A DNA stretch of 5,912 nucleotides from Clostridiales bacterium (GCA_019419995.1 JAHZHZ010000030.1:1-5912); one strand, 5' to 3'; counted from the stretch's first letter, positions 1-5,664 are shown. Numbers and translations are program-made. The notes: generated by a model from the sequence alone, not told the origin.

Positions 1-1
1 A

Positions 2-1636
2 GTCTATGAGAAAATCACCGCTCTCTACTGCCGTATCTCTCTGGATGACGGCGGTGACAATGAGAGTATGAGCATCAGCAACCAGAAACTCATGCTCCGG
101 GACTTCGCAGAAAAGCATGGGATGTTCCAGTATGAGTATTATGTGGATGACGGCTACACGGGCCGCAATTTCAACCGTCCCTCGTTCCAGCGCATGATCG
201 CTGACATTGAGGCGGGAAAGGTCGGCTGCGTGGTCACGAAAGACCTATCGAGGCTTGGTAGGAATTATATCGAAGCCGGCAGCTATATCGAAATCTTTTT
301 CCCCAAACACAATGTACGCTATATCGCCGTCACGGACGGCGTGGACAGCCTGACCCGTCAAGAGATGGACATCACACCCTTTAAGAATATCCTGAACGAT
401 ATGTACAGCCGGGATATTTCCAAAAAGGTGCTGGCGGGACGCATGACCCGTTCCCGGCAGGGAAAGTTCTGCGGCGGGCAGCCGCCTCTTGGCCTGATGC
501 GTGACCCGGAGGACAAAGGGCATCTCATTCTTGACCCGGAAACAGCGCCGGTGATCCGAAAAATCTATGATCTGGCACTGGACGGCTGGGGCTGTATGCG
601 GATCGCAAAGCAGCTCATGGAGGATAAAATCCCCATTACCAGAGTAAAAAGCAATACAGAATGTGACGTGAACTACTATTCATGGGGAAGCGCAAGGATC
701 AGCCATATCCTGCGGAATCCCTTTTATAAAGGCGCACATCTTGTCTGCCGGACACACCAGAAAGGCATCCGCTCCAATACTTATGACATTATCCCCCGTG
801 AGGATTGGGAGGTCATCGAGGGCTGCCACGAAGCGATTGTGACGCCGGAGGAATGGGAAGAGGTGCAGGAAATCATTGACCGCAGGCCCACCATTATGAA
901 AGGCAACGCCTGCCCCTTCTATAACCTGTTCCACGGGCTGGTCTACTGCGCCACCTGCGGGAAGTCCATGCAGGTGCGGTATGAAAAGGTAGGCAGAACC
1001 GGGAAGAACCGCTTCACCGGCGAGATGCGGGAGCCGATTGACAAGGCATACTATATCTGCCAGACCTACAACCGGCTGGGCAAGAACGCCTGTACCAGCC
1101 ACAAGATTGAGGCAAGGGATTTGTACAATCTGGCGCTGAAGGATATACAGGAATTAGCGGCGCAGGCTATGAAGGACGCCAATGCGTTCTACCAGCGGCT
1201 CAGTAGCCGGATGGAGCGCCGGTATCTGGTGGATGCTTCTCAGACGGAGAAGGAACGGAAACGGCTGGAAGCCCGGAATCAGGAAATTGACGGAATGTTT
1301 TTAAGCCTGTACACGGATAAGGCCAAAGGCGTCCTGACCGAACAGCGGTTTATGAAGCTGACGGCGGCGCTGGAACAGGAACAGGAAGCCAACCAGAAGC
1401 GCCTGCACGATCTGGCGGTGATGCAGAGCCGGGCGGATGCCCAGGAGAGTGAAGTCCGCACCTTCATCAAGGAAATCCGGCGCTATGCCACCATCGAGGA
1501 ACTGGATGAGGCAGTGCTGAACCGGCTTATTAGCCGGATTTTGATTGGCGAGGTCAAAAAGGTGGACGGCCAGAAGGTGCAGGAAGTCAGGATTGTTTAT
1601 AACTTTGTCGGGGAAATCCCGGAGATTGCAGCATAA
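2..1636 (+). CDS. Large serine recombinase (Tn4451 TnpX / TndX type), 5' end cut by window edge
   Basis: This is a site-specific recombinase of the large serine family, which integrates and excises mobile elements through a Ser-DNA intermediate. The frame is open from base 2 and already carries family sequence, so the ATG at 68 is internal and the true start lies just left of the window. Of 544 visible residues, YCRIS (9-13) holds the likely nucleophile Ser13. DDGYTGRNFNRPSF (49-62) and KDLSRLGRN (80-88, Arg84 and Arg87) complete the resolvase-type catalytic domain. A recombinase domain follows (about 160-300). A zinc ribbon has Cys316, Cys319, Cys353 and Cys364. A charged coiled-coil stretch spans about 410-485. 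The end, around RRYATIEELDEAVLNRLISR to YNFVGEIP, resembles DUF4368. The gene ends at TAA 1634-1636 just before a terminator and converges with the ATPase. In such elements the recombinase often lies near an end, so an attachment site may be close, but none was identified. The family call is firm; the target site is unknown. Confidence 0.95.
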   Translation, partial: VYEKITALYCRISLDDGGDNESMSISNQKLMLRDFAEKHGMFQYEYYVDDGYTGRNFNRPSFQRMIADIEAGKVGCVVTKDLSRLGRNYIEAGSYIEIFFPKHNVRYIAVTDGVDSLTRQEMDITPFKNILNDMYSRDISKKVLAGRMTRSRQGKFCGGQPPLGLMRDPEDKGHLILDPETAPVIRKIYDLALDGWGCMRIAKQLMEDKIPITRVKSNTECDVNYYSWGSARISHILRNPFYKGAHLVCRTHQKGIRSNTYDIIPREDWEVIEGCHEAIVTPEEWEEVQEIIDRRPTIMKGNACPFYNLFHGLVYCATCGKSMQVRYEKVGRTGKNRFTGEMREPIDKAYYICQTYNRLGKNACTSHKIEARDLYNLALKDIQELAAQAMKDANAFYQRLSSRMERRYLVDASQTEKERKRLEARNQEIDGMFLSLYTDKAKGVLTEQRFMKLTAALEQEQEANQKRLHDLAVMQSRADAQESEVRTFIKEIRRYATIEELDEAVLNRLISRILIGEVKKVDGQKVQEVRIVYNFVGEIPEIAA

Positions 1637-1644
1637 AGACAGAG

Positions 1645-1681
1645 AAGCCCTCCCCCTGATGACGGGGAGGGCTTTTGTTTT
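1645..1681 (+). terminator. Intrinsic terminator of the recombinase gene
   Basis: A perfect 11-bp GC-rich stem (1645-1655 AAGCCCTCCCC with 1664-1674 GGGGAGGGCTT) closes an 8-nt loop and runs into TTTTGTTTT. It begins 8 bp after the recombinase stop codon. On the minus strand the same stem is not followed by a T-run, so it would terminate the converging ATPase transcript poorly. A second stem, GCTTTTG 1671-1677 with CAAAAGC 1683-1689, overlaps the 3' arm. Confidence 0.9.
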
Positions 1682-1730
1682 GCAAAAGCAGGAAAAACAA
1701 TCAACGCTGGTTATTTTACTGCTGAATATT

Positions 1731-4391
1731 TTAACGAGCCTTTGTATAAATTCGTTTCACATATTTTGTGATTTCCACTTGAAGAATCGACATCAAGGAC
1801 AACCCAATGACAACCAGCCATTGTGTTCCATTCAACAGGGTCAACTGGAACGCGCTTTGCAGTGCGGGGATAAACAGAATACACGCCATCAAGATTGCAG
1901 ATGCAACAAAAGAAAGTATCAGCCAGGGATTGATTCCTTCTGCCCGCACCCAGATAGGCTCCGTATTGGAACGCTGATTAAAAGCGCGAAGCATCTGCGA
2001 GAAGGCCAGCACACAGAACGCCATTGTCTGACCAGTCACATGACCTCTCAGGTCTGCGCCGATCCAGTAAGCGCAAGTGGTCATGGCCGCTACAAAGATA
2101 CCCTGCGTAATAACCCGGCGAACCAGATCCTTTTCAAACAGAGTGCCTGATTTTACCGGCTTATGCTTCATAATATTCTTGCTGGCCGGATCAACACCCA
2201 GGGCCAAAGCAGGCAATGTAGCTGTAGCGAGATTTACCCACAAAATATGAACGGCTAACAAAGGTGCATCCCAGTTAAAGAGCGTGGCTACAAACAGAGT
2301 TAAGATCTCTGCAATATTACCTACCAGTAGGAATTGAATTACCTTCTGGATATTGCGGTAGACACGGCGGCCTTCCTTGATAGCATAAGCAATGGTGGTA
2401 AAACTGTCATCCAGCAAGATCATATCGGCGGCATCCTTAGCCACATCTGTGCCGGTGATACCCATCGCAACGCCGATGTCCGCCGCTTTCAGGGCAGGGG
2501 AATCGTTGACACCGTCACCCGTCATAGCCGCTACTTCACCGGTACGTTTCAAACTCTGGATGATGCGTAATTTATCCGCGGGAGATACACGGGCGAATAC
2601 GGTCGTTGTTTTTACCGCATCGTCCAATTCGTCATCTGTCATCACATCCAGATCCTCGCCAGATATGACGGTATCGCCTTCTCGGTAAATATCCAATTCC
2701 TTCGCAATGGCAAGGGCTGTTACCTTATGGTCGCCGGTGATCATGATCGTTCGGATGCCAGCCTGACGGCAGGTGCGCACAGAGTCAGCCACCTCTTTTC
2801 GAGGCGGGTCGATCATTCCAGTCACACCCACAAAAGTCATGTCAAATTCCACATTCTCATCATCATCTGTGGGCAGTGCCGTGAGGGTACGCATGGCAAA
2901 GCCCAGCACACGCAAGGCGTCCTCCGACATGGATATGCAAAGTTTTGTAATGTTTTCTTTGTCAGCCTCCGTGATGGGCCGCACACCTTCCGAAGTCAGA
3001 ATATGGGTACACAGGGGCAACATTTCATCCACCGCGCCCTTGGTATAAGAAGTCCACTTCTCATTGATGCGGTGAACAGTGGTCATCCTTTTACGCTCGG
3101 AATCAAAAGGCTGCTCAAAAAAGCGGGGATATTCATCCTCCAGGGCTTCATGGTCGATTCCAAACGTCTGTGCCAGATAGATCAGCGCACCCTCTGTGGG
3201 ATCGCCGATGATTTCTCCCTTTCTATCCGGGTCAAGGCTGGCGTCATTACAGAGAGCTGCTGCATAAACCAATTCTTTATATACCGCAGGATGCTGCTTG
3301 GCGGCACTTTCAATCGGGGTTGTTGTGCCGTTTTCAAAATCTCCGTTGACCGCAATGTGTGTTACCGTCATCTTATTGAGTGTAAGAGTACCGGTTTTAT
3401 CGGAACAAATAACGGTGGCGCTGCCCAGGGTTTCCACTGCGGGCAATTTACGAATCAGTGCGTTTTTCTTAGCCATGCGCTGCACGCCCAGCGCCATCAC
3501 AATCGTGGCTGTGGCAGGCAGTCCTTCGGGGATGATAGAAATTGCAAGCGAAATTGCAACCAAGAACTGCGGAATCAGCGGGCGCTGATAGAAAGCGCCG
3601 ATGGCAAAGATCAGGGCACAGACGATTAGTCCAACAATGGTCAGTGTCTTACCAACTGCGTTCAGCTTTCGCTTTAAGGGCGTATCCGTATCGTCCTGAT
3701 TGTCCAGCATACCGGCGATGTTGCCAACCTCGGTATCCATACCAGTGGCTACCACAACGCCGGTTGCCCGCCCATATGTGACAATGGCGGAAGTGTATGC
3801 CATATTACTGCGGTCACCCAAAGGGCAGTCTTCCGGCAGTATATCTTCCGCTTCTTTTTCAGATGGGACGGATTCGCCCGTCAAAGAAGCCTCCTGCACC
3901 TTCAAGTTGGCGGAATCTATCAGGCGTAAGTCCGCCGGAACCATATCTCCATCGCCAAGCATCACAACGTCACCCACTACCAGATCACTGGCGGGAATTA
4001 CGCTCTCCTCCCCCTGGCGCAGAACTCGGGCTGTTGGAGCGCTCATGTTGCGAAGCGCCTCCAGAGAGGATTGTGCTTTCTTTTCCTGCACAATACCAAT
4101 TACAGCGTTGACGATTACAATAACAAAGATTACCGCCGCTTCCGTCCATTCCTGCAAAATTGCGGAAAAAACTGCCGCGCCGATGAGGATGAGTACCATA
4201 GGGTCAACGATCTGCGCTTTCAGCATTTGAAGAATGGTTTTGGGCGGTTTCGAGCGCAGTTCATTGCGCCCATGTTTTTTCAGCCTTTCGGCAGCCTCGG
4301 CATCACCTAATCCTTCCTCGGAGGTATGTAAAGTTTCATAGACCTCCGTAAGTTTCAGTGCGTGCCAAGGCGTCTGTCTGTGTCGATCCAT
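1731..4391 (-). CDS. P2-type cation-transporting P-type ATPase (SERCA/PMCA-like), atypical M6 ion site
   Basis: This membrane pump of 886 residues (the usual bacterial P2A length) couples ATP hydrolysis to cation transport, classically Ca2+ export. Visible in order: cation-ATPase N-domain (about 8-50); M1-M2 (about 63-102); actuator motif TGES 171-174; M3-M4 (about 250-300) with PEGLP 288-292 and Glu289; phosphorylation motif DKTGT with Asp331; nucleotide-site FDSERKRM 429-436 and KGA 451-453; TGDGVND 624-630; M5 GNIAE (Asn692, Glu695); M6 with Asn720 and Thr723; further helices to the C-terminus. Catalysis looks intact. Two ion-site positions differ from SERCA: D800 aligns with Ala724 and E908 with Gln799. 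The Gln also occurs in PMCA/SPCA pumps, but the Ala is unusual. An in-frame TGA at 4398-4400 makes ATG 4391 the first usable start. The SD AAAGGAG (4405-4411) sits 13 nt away, which is long. The gene is monocistronic behind an attenuator-like leader. Ion specificity cannot be assigned. Confidence 0.95.
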   Translation of the reverse strand: MDRHRQTPWHALKLTEVYETLHTSEEGLGDAEAAERLKKHGRNELRSKPPKTILQMLKAQIVDPMVLILIGAAVFSAILQEWTEAAVIFVIVIVNAVIGIVQEKKAQSSLEALRNMSAPTARVLRQGEESVIPASDLVVGDVVMLGDGDMVPADLRLIDSANLKVQEASLTGESVPSEKEAEDILPEDCPLGDRSNMAYTSAIVTYGRATGVVVATGMDTEVGNIAGMLDNQDDTDTPLKRKLNAVGKTLTIVGLIVCALIFAIGAFYQRPLIPQFLVAISLAISIIPEGLPATATIVMALGVQRMAKKNALIRKLPAVETLGSATVICSDKTGTLTLNKMTVTHIAVNGDFENGTTTPIESAAKQHPAVYKELVYAAALCNDASLDPDRKGEIIGDPTEGALIYLAQTFGIDHEALEDEYPRFFEQPFDSERKRMTTVHRINEKWTSYTKGAVDEMLPLCTHILTSEGVRPITEADKENITKLCISMSEDALRVLGFAMRTLTALPTDDDENVEFDMTFVGVTGMIDPPRKEVADSVRTCRQAGIRTIMITGDHKVTALAIAKELDIYREGDTVISGEDLDVMTDDELDDAVKTTTVFARVSPADKLRIIQSLKRTGEVAAMTGDGVNDSPALKAADIGVAMGITGTDVAKDAADMILLDDSFTTIAYAIKEGRRVYRNIQKVIQFLLVGNIAEILTLFVATLFNWDAPLLAVHILWVNLATATLPALALGVDPASKNIMKHKPVKSGTLFEKDLVRRVITQGIFVAAMTTCAYWIGADLRGHVTGQTMAFCVLAFSQMLRAFNQRSNTEPIWVRAEGINPWLILSFVASAILMACILFIPALQSAFQLTLLNGTQWLVVIGLSLMSILQVEITKYVKRIYTKAR

Positions 4392-4399
4392 AATGGATC
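4385..4399 (-). promoter_or_regulatory. Palindrome over the ATPase start codon
   Basis: A 7-bp inverted repeat, GATCCAT-A-ATGGATC, contains the ATPase ATG (4391-4389). In mRNA it can form a 5-bp GAUCC/GGAUC hairpin with AUUAU in the loop, partly hiding the start. The SD lies just outside, at 13 nt, so folding would both shorten the effective SD-start distance and alter access. The palindrome is seen in the sequence; the regulatory role is inferred. Confidence 0.4.
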
Positions 4400-4430
4400 A
4401 ATCACTCCTTTCTTTGATAAAATTTATATT

Positions 4431-4455
4431 CTGACCGCCTTTCAGCGGTGGTCAG
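4431..4455 (-). promoter_or_regulatory. Second leader hairpin upstream of the ATPase ribosome-binding site
   Basis: CTGACC (4455-4450 on the minus strand) pairs with GGTCAG (4436-4431). The stem is extended by CC/GG across one A-C mismatch, leaving a 7-nt loop. No T-run follows (AATATAAATTTT), so it is not a normal terminator. The sequence GCTGACC occurs a second time inside the leader ORF (4564-4558) and could compete for the same partner, suggesting alternative folds. Confidence 0.45.
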
Positions 4456-4468
4456 CAAAAAGAAACGC

Positions 4469-4514
4469 AAAAAGGCATAGCCTGCTATCTAATGGTTAGA
4501 TGCAGGTTATGCCT
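4469..4514 (-). terminator. Long intrinsic terminator inside the ATPase leader
   Basis: Reading the minus strand, AGGCATAACCTGC (4514-4502) pairs with GCAGGCTATGCCT (4485-4473) with one A-C mismatch. After a single-base bulge, ATCTAA pairs with TTAGAT around a 3-nt loop, giving about 19 bp in total. Five Ts follow (4473-4469), then a second T-rich tract. It stands between the promoter and the ATPase, so it is a conditional terminator rather than a gene-end one. Its 5' arm carries the leader ORF stop codon (4498-4496). Confidence 0.8.
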
Positions 4515-4588
4515 ATTATATATAAAAACGTATTCAGTTTACAATAAGTGTTACTTCGGTCAGCGTCGCTACTGTCGGCGTCGTCCAT
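4496..4588 (-). CDS. Candidate 30-residue Asp-rich leader peptide of the ATPase
   Basis: A short ORF starts with ATG at 4588, about 34 nt after the predicted transcription start. GGAAG sits 7 nt upstream as a weak SD, and a better AAAGGA lies 15 nt upstream with a small TTGG/CCAA hairpin between. The peptide begins MDDADSSDADR: five of its first ten residues are Asp. It continues through a neutral middle to a hydrophobic end (FLYIIGI) and stops inside the 5' arm of the leader terminator. A ribosome finishing this ORF would cover that arm and block terminator folding. Acidic N-terminal stretches are known to destabilise translating ribosomes at low Mg2+ (Mg2+-transporter leader peptides such as MgtL work on related principles), so ion-dependent translation is an attractive inference. 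I recognise no named family. The ORF could instead be incidental to a structured RNA. Confidence 0.5.
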   Translation of the reverse strand: MDDADSSDADRSNTYCKLNTFLYIIGITCI

Positions 4589-4628
4589 GGTTGGTCTTCC
4601 AATTCCTTTCTTTGACGTGTTATTTTAT

Positions 4629-4657
4629 AGGATACAGGAGATGTTGTAAAAAGTCAA
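4629..4657 (-). promoter_or_regulatory. Sigma-A-type promoter of the leader-ATPase unit
   Basis: On the minus strand, TTGACT (4657-4652) and TATCCT (4634-4629) are separated by exactly 17 bp, followed by AT-rich DNA. Predicted transcription starts near 4622. It is the only good promoter match seen between the ATPase and the region to its right. Confidence 0.7.
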
Positions 4658-4770
4658 TAGGTAAAATGTGATTTGGTGTATTGCATACATTTCATCTAAA
4701 GAGAGCGGTTTATAGCCGCAGAATAAACAGAGGGCTCCCCACTTTTGCGGCGGAGTTCTATGCCCCAGAA

Positions 4771-4846
4771 TTATTCAAATTTCCTGTCGTACAACAGCGC
4801 CACGATCAGCACCACAAAGCAGGAACCTGCATAGTTACCACTCCTT
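4771..4846 (-). pseudogene. Frameshifted remnant of a small hydrophobic (holin-like) peptide gene
   Basis: An SD AAGGAG (4846-4841) lies 8 nt before an ATG (4832-4830), good spacing, yet that frame stops after eight codons (MQVPALWC). Shifting the frame reveals an uninterrupted single-helix-like stretch, CFVVLIVALLYDRKFE, ending at TAA 4773-4771. A short hydrophobic helix followed by a charged tail is typical of small holin-like or type I toxin peptides in Firmicutes. The good SD and membrane segment in different frames suggest a one-base deletion or equivalent frameshift. The family assignment comes from pattern only; it may be noise. Confidence 0.3.
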
Positions 4847-4880
4847 GTGCCACCTTAGGTGGAGGTGGGAGTATGACATG

Positions 4881-4920
4881 AGGATGGAAGAAGCCTGTAC
4901 GGCACTTCCGTCCTTTTTTT
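4881..4920 (+). terminator. Orphan plus-strand intrinsic terminator
   Basis: AGGATGGAAG (4881-4890) pairs with CTTCCGTCCT (4905-4914) including one G-U wobble. An inner GCC/GGC extends the stem, and seven Ts follow (4914-4920). No plus-strand gene is credible upstream (4681-4881 is open but has no SD or recognisable protein), so it may end a noncoding transcript. A 9-bp inverted repeat, AAGAAGCCT 4888-4896 and AGGCTTCTT 4932-4940, brackets the T-run. Confidence 0.65.
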
Positions 4921-5043
4921 GTGGAATAATGAGGCTTCTTTGAATTCATCACTTGACATTGTGGCAAAGATCACCCCGTCCTCCGGTATATTGTAATCAT
5001 TATGGTATATACGTTGAACCATTTGACAAATTGTATCATGTAG
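4921..5043. other. Intergenic DNA without a convincing gene
   Basis: This stretch lies between the orphan terminator and the three-way-junction element. The minus strand holds a possible weak promoter (TTCAAC 5018-5013, 17 bp, TACAAT 4995-4990) that could drive the small hydrophobic-peptide remnant. It also contains most of a 55-codon open frame (5022-4855) without an SD. The plus strand has an isolated TTGACA (4953-4958) with no matching -10 box. Confidence 0.4.
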
Positions 5044-5108
5044 GGCGGGACAAGGTGAATTGCCCGAAGGGCAAGAGAAGGTGCCCTGGGGTATGACCCC
5101 ATCCCGCC
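5044..5108. repeat. GC-rich three-way-junction element, possible dispersed repeat
   Basis: The outer stem GGCGGGA (5044-5050) pairs with TCCCGCC (5102-5108). Inside are two compact hairpins: TTGCCC-GAA-GGGCAA (5060-5074) and TGGGGT-ATG-ACCCCA (5087-5101). All pairings are perfect, giving a clean three-helix junction in AT-richer intergenic DNA. Compact GC palindromes of this kind often belong to dispersed intergenic repeats, but it could also be a structured RNA. Nothing in the window tells which strand is used. Confidence 0.55.
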
Positions 5109-5164
5109 GTTTCTCGTCGAATTACACCAATTTTATCAACCTGTACCCGTCAACTGCCGCGTTC

Positions 5165-5199
5165 ATTCTCCATTTTCCACTCTCAATTCTCAATTCCCT
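5165..5199 (+). repeat. Degenerate 7-bp tandem repeat
   Basis: Five consecutive heptamers, ATTCTCC, ATTTTCC, ACTCTCA, ATTCTCA and ATTCCCT, keep a clear period of 7 with a pyrimidine-rich plus strand. The tract ends two bases before the -35 box of the MerR promoter. It looks like a decayed simple-sequence expansion. Confidence 0.6.
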
Positions 5200-5200
5200 C

Positions 5201-5231
5201 TTGACTTAGAGTACACTCCAAGTGCTACACT
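5201..5231 (+). promoter_or_regulatory. MerR-type promoter and operator (19-bp spacer)
   Basis: TTGACT (5201-5206) and TACACT (5226-5231) are 19 bp apart, the over-long spacing characteristic of MerR-controlled promoters, which need the regulator to untwist the DNA. A dyad fills the spacer: CTTAGAGTA (5205-5213) mirrors CACTCCAAG (5214-5222), matching at 7 of 9 positions. It lies directly before the MerR gene, so self-regulation is the natural reading. Confidence 0.8.
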
Positions 5232-5254
5232 AAGGGCAAAGGAAGGTGACTCCC

Positions 5255-5641
5255 ATGACCATCGCAGAAGTGAGCAGACAATTCGACATCACACCGGACA
5301 CTCTGCGCTACTACGAGCGCATCGGTCTGATCCCGCCGGTACCGCGCACCAAAAGCGGCATCCGCGATTACGACCAGACCTCATGCAGCTGGATCGAGTT
5401 TATTAAATGTATGCGTGCGGCCGGTCTGCAGATCGAGGCGCTCATCGAATATGTGGCCCTGTTCCAGCAGGGTGACAGTACCATCGGTGCCCGCAAGGCT
5501 TTGCTCCTCGAGCAGCGCGACCAGCTCGAGGAACGCATTGCCACCATGCAGCAGACGCTCGAACGGCTCAACCACAAGATTGAAAACTACGGCAACTGCC
5601 TCGCCAAAGAACCCGAGCTGCGCGGTAAAGCCAAAGACTGA
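5255..5641 (+). CDS. MerR-family transcriptional regulator, AdhR-like
   Basis: This 128-residue cytoplasmic DNA-binding activator binds as a dimer to long-spacer promoters. The N-terminal winged helix-turn-helix is clear (MTIAEVSRQF at 1-10, TLRYYERIGLIPP at 16-28, SGIRDYD at 34-40). WIEFIKCMRAAG (46-57) follows, then a dimerisation coiled coil at about 83-112. Cys52 falls in the same place as the Cys52 of Bacillus subtilis AdhR, an aldehyde-responsive regulator, as I recall it. No C-terminal metal-binding Cys cluster like MerR, CueR or ZntR is present, so metal sensing is unlikely. ATG 5255 is preferred over the in-frame GTG 5246 because GGAAGG (5241-5246) sits 8 nt before the ATG and would overlap the GTG. 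The leader is only about 17 nt. The gene is monocistronic, bounded by its own promoter and terminator; no aldehyde-handling partner is visible. Confidence 0.92.
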   Translation: MTIAEVSRQFDITPDTLRYYERIGLIPPVPRTKSGIRDYDQTSCSWIEFIKCMRAAGLQIEALIEYVALFQQGDSTIGARKALLLEQRDQLEERIATMQQTLERLNHKIENYGNCLAKEPELRGKAKD

Positions 5642-5664
5642 ACTGCACCAACACTTCACCACCG

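Larger units (their letters stand above)
4392..4628 (-). promoter_or_regulatory. Attenuator-like 5' leader of the ATPase mRNA
   Basis: About 235 nt of transcribed leader separates the promoter from the ATPase start. In order of transcription it holds a 30-codon ORF, an intrinsic terminator that overlaps the end of that ORF, a second hairpin (4455-4431), the SD and the start-codon palindrome. A terminator placed between promoter and gene means the pump is expressed only when polymerase reads through, the standard logic of attenuation or a riboswitch. I checked for the known Mn2+ (yybP-ykoY) and Mg2+ (M-box) riboswitch landmarks from memory and did not find them. Confidence 0.7.

Noticed and set aside
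68..70. ATG at 68 as the recombinase start
   Set aside because: The same frame is open back to base 2 and encodes the catalytic YCRIS motif upstream of this ATG, so the protein begins outside the window.
2727..3629. 300-codon plus-strand ORF opposite the ATPase
   Set aside because: It is antisense to a fully conserved P-type ATPase coding region, with Cys/His/Arg-rich composition typical of a shadow frame and no RBS.
4392..4628. ATPase leader as a known metal riboswitch (yybP-ykoY Mn2+ or M-box Mg2+)
   Set aside because: The remembered hallmark GGGGAGTAG and the paired CGTCAA-type segments of yybP-ykoY are not present in order, and M-box landmarks are missing. Only GACAGTAGC is loosely similar. 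A covariance-model search would settle it.
4681..4881. 66-codon plus-strand ORF
   Set aside because: It has no SD, an unremarkable composition ending in a Gly run, and lies antisense to the small hydrophobic-peptide remnant; no family resemblance.
5246..5248. GTG at 5246 as the MerR start
   Set aside because: It overlaps the Shine-Dalgarno sequence that is ideally placed for ATG 5255, and MerR proteins of this type begin right at MTIAEV-like sequence.
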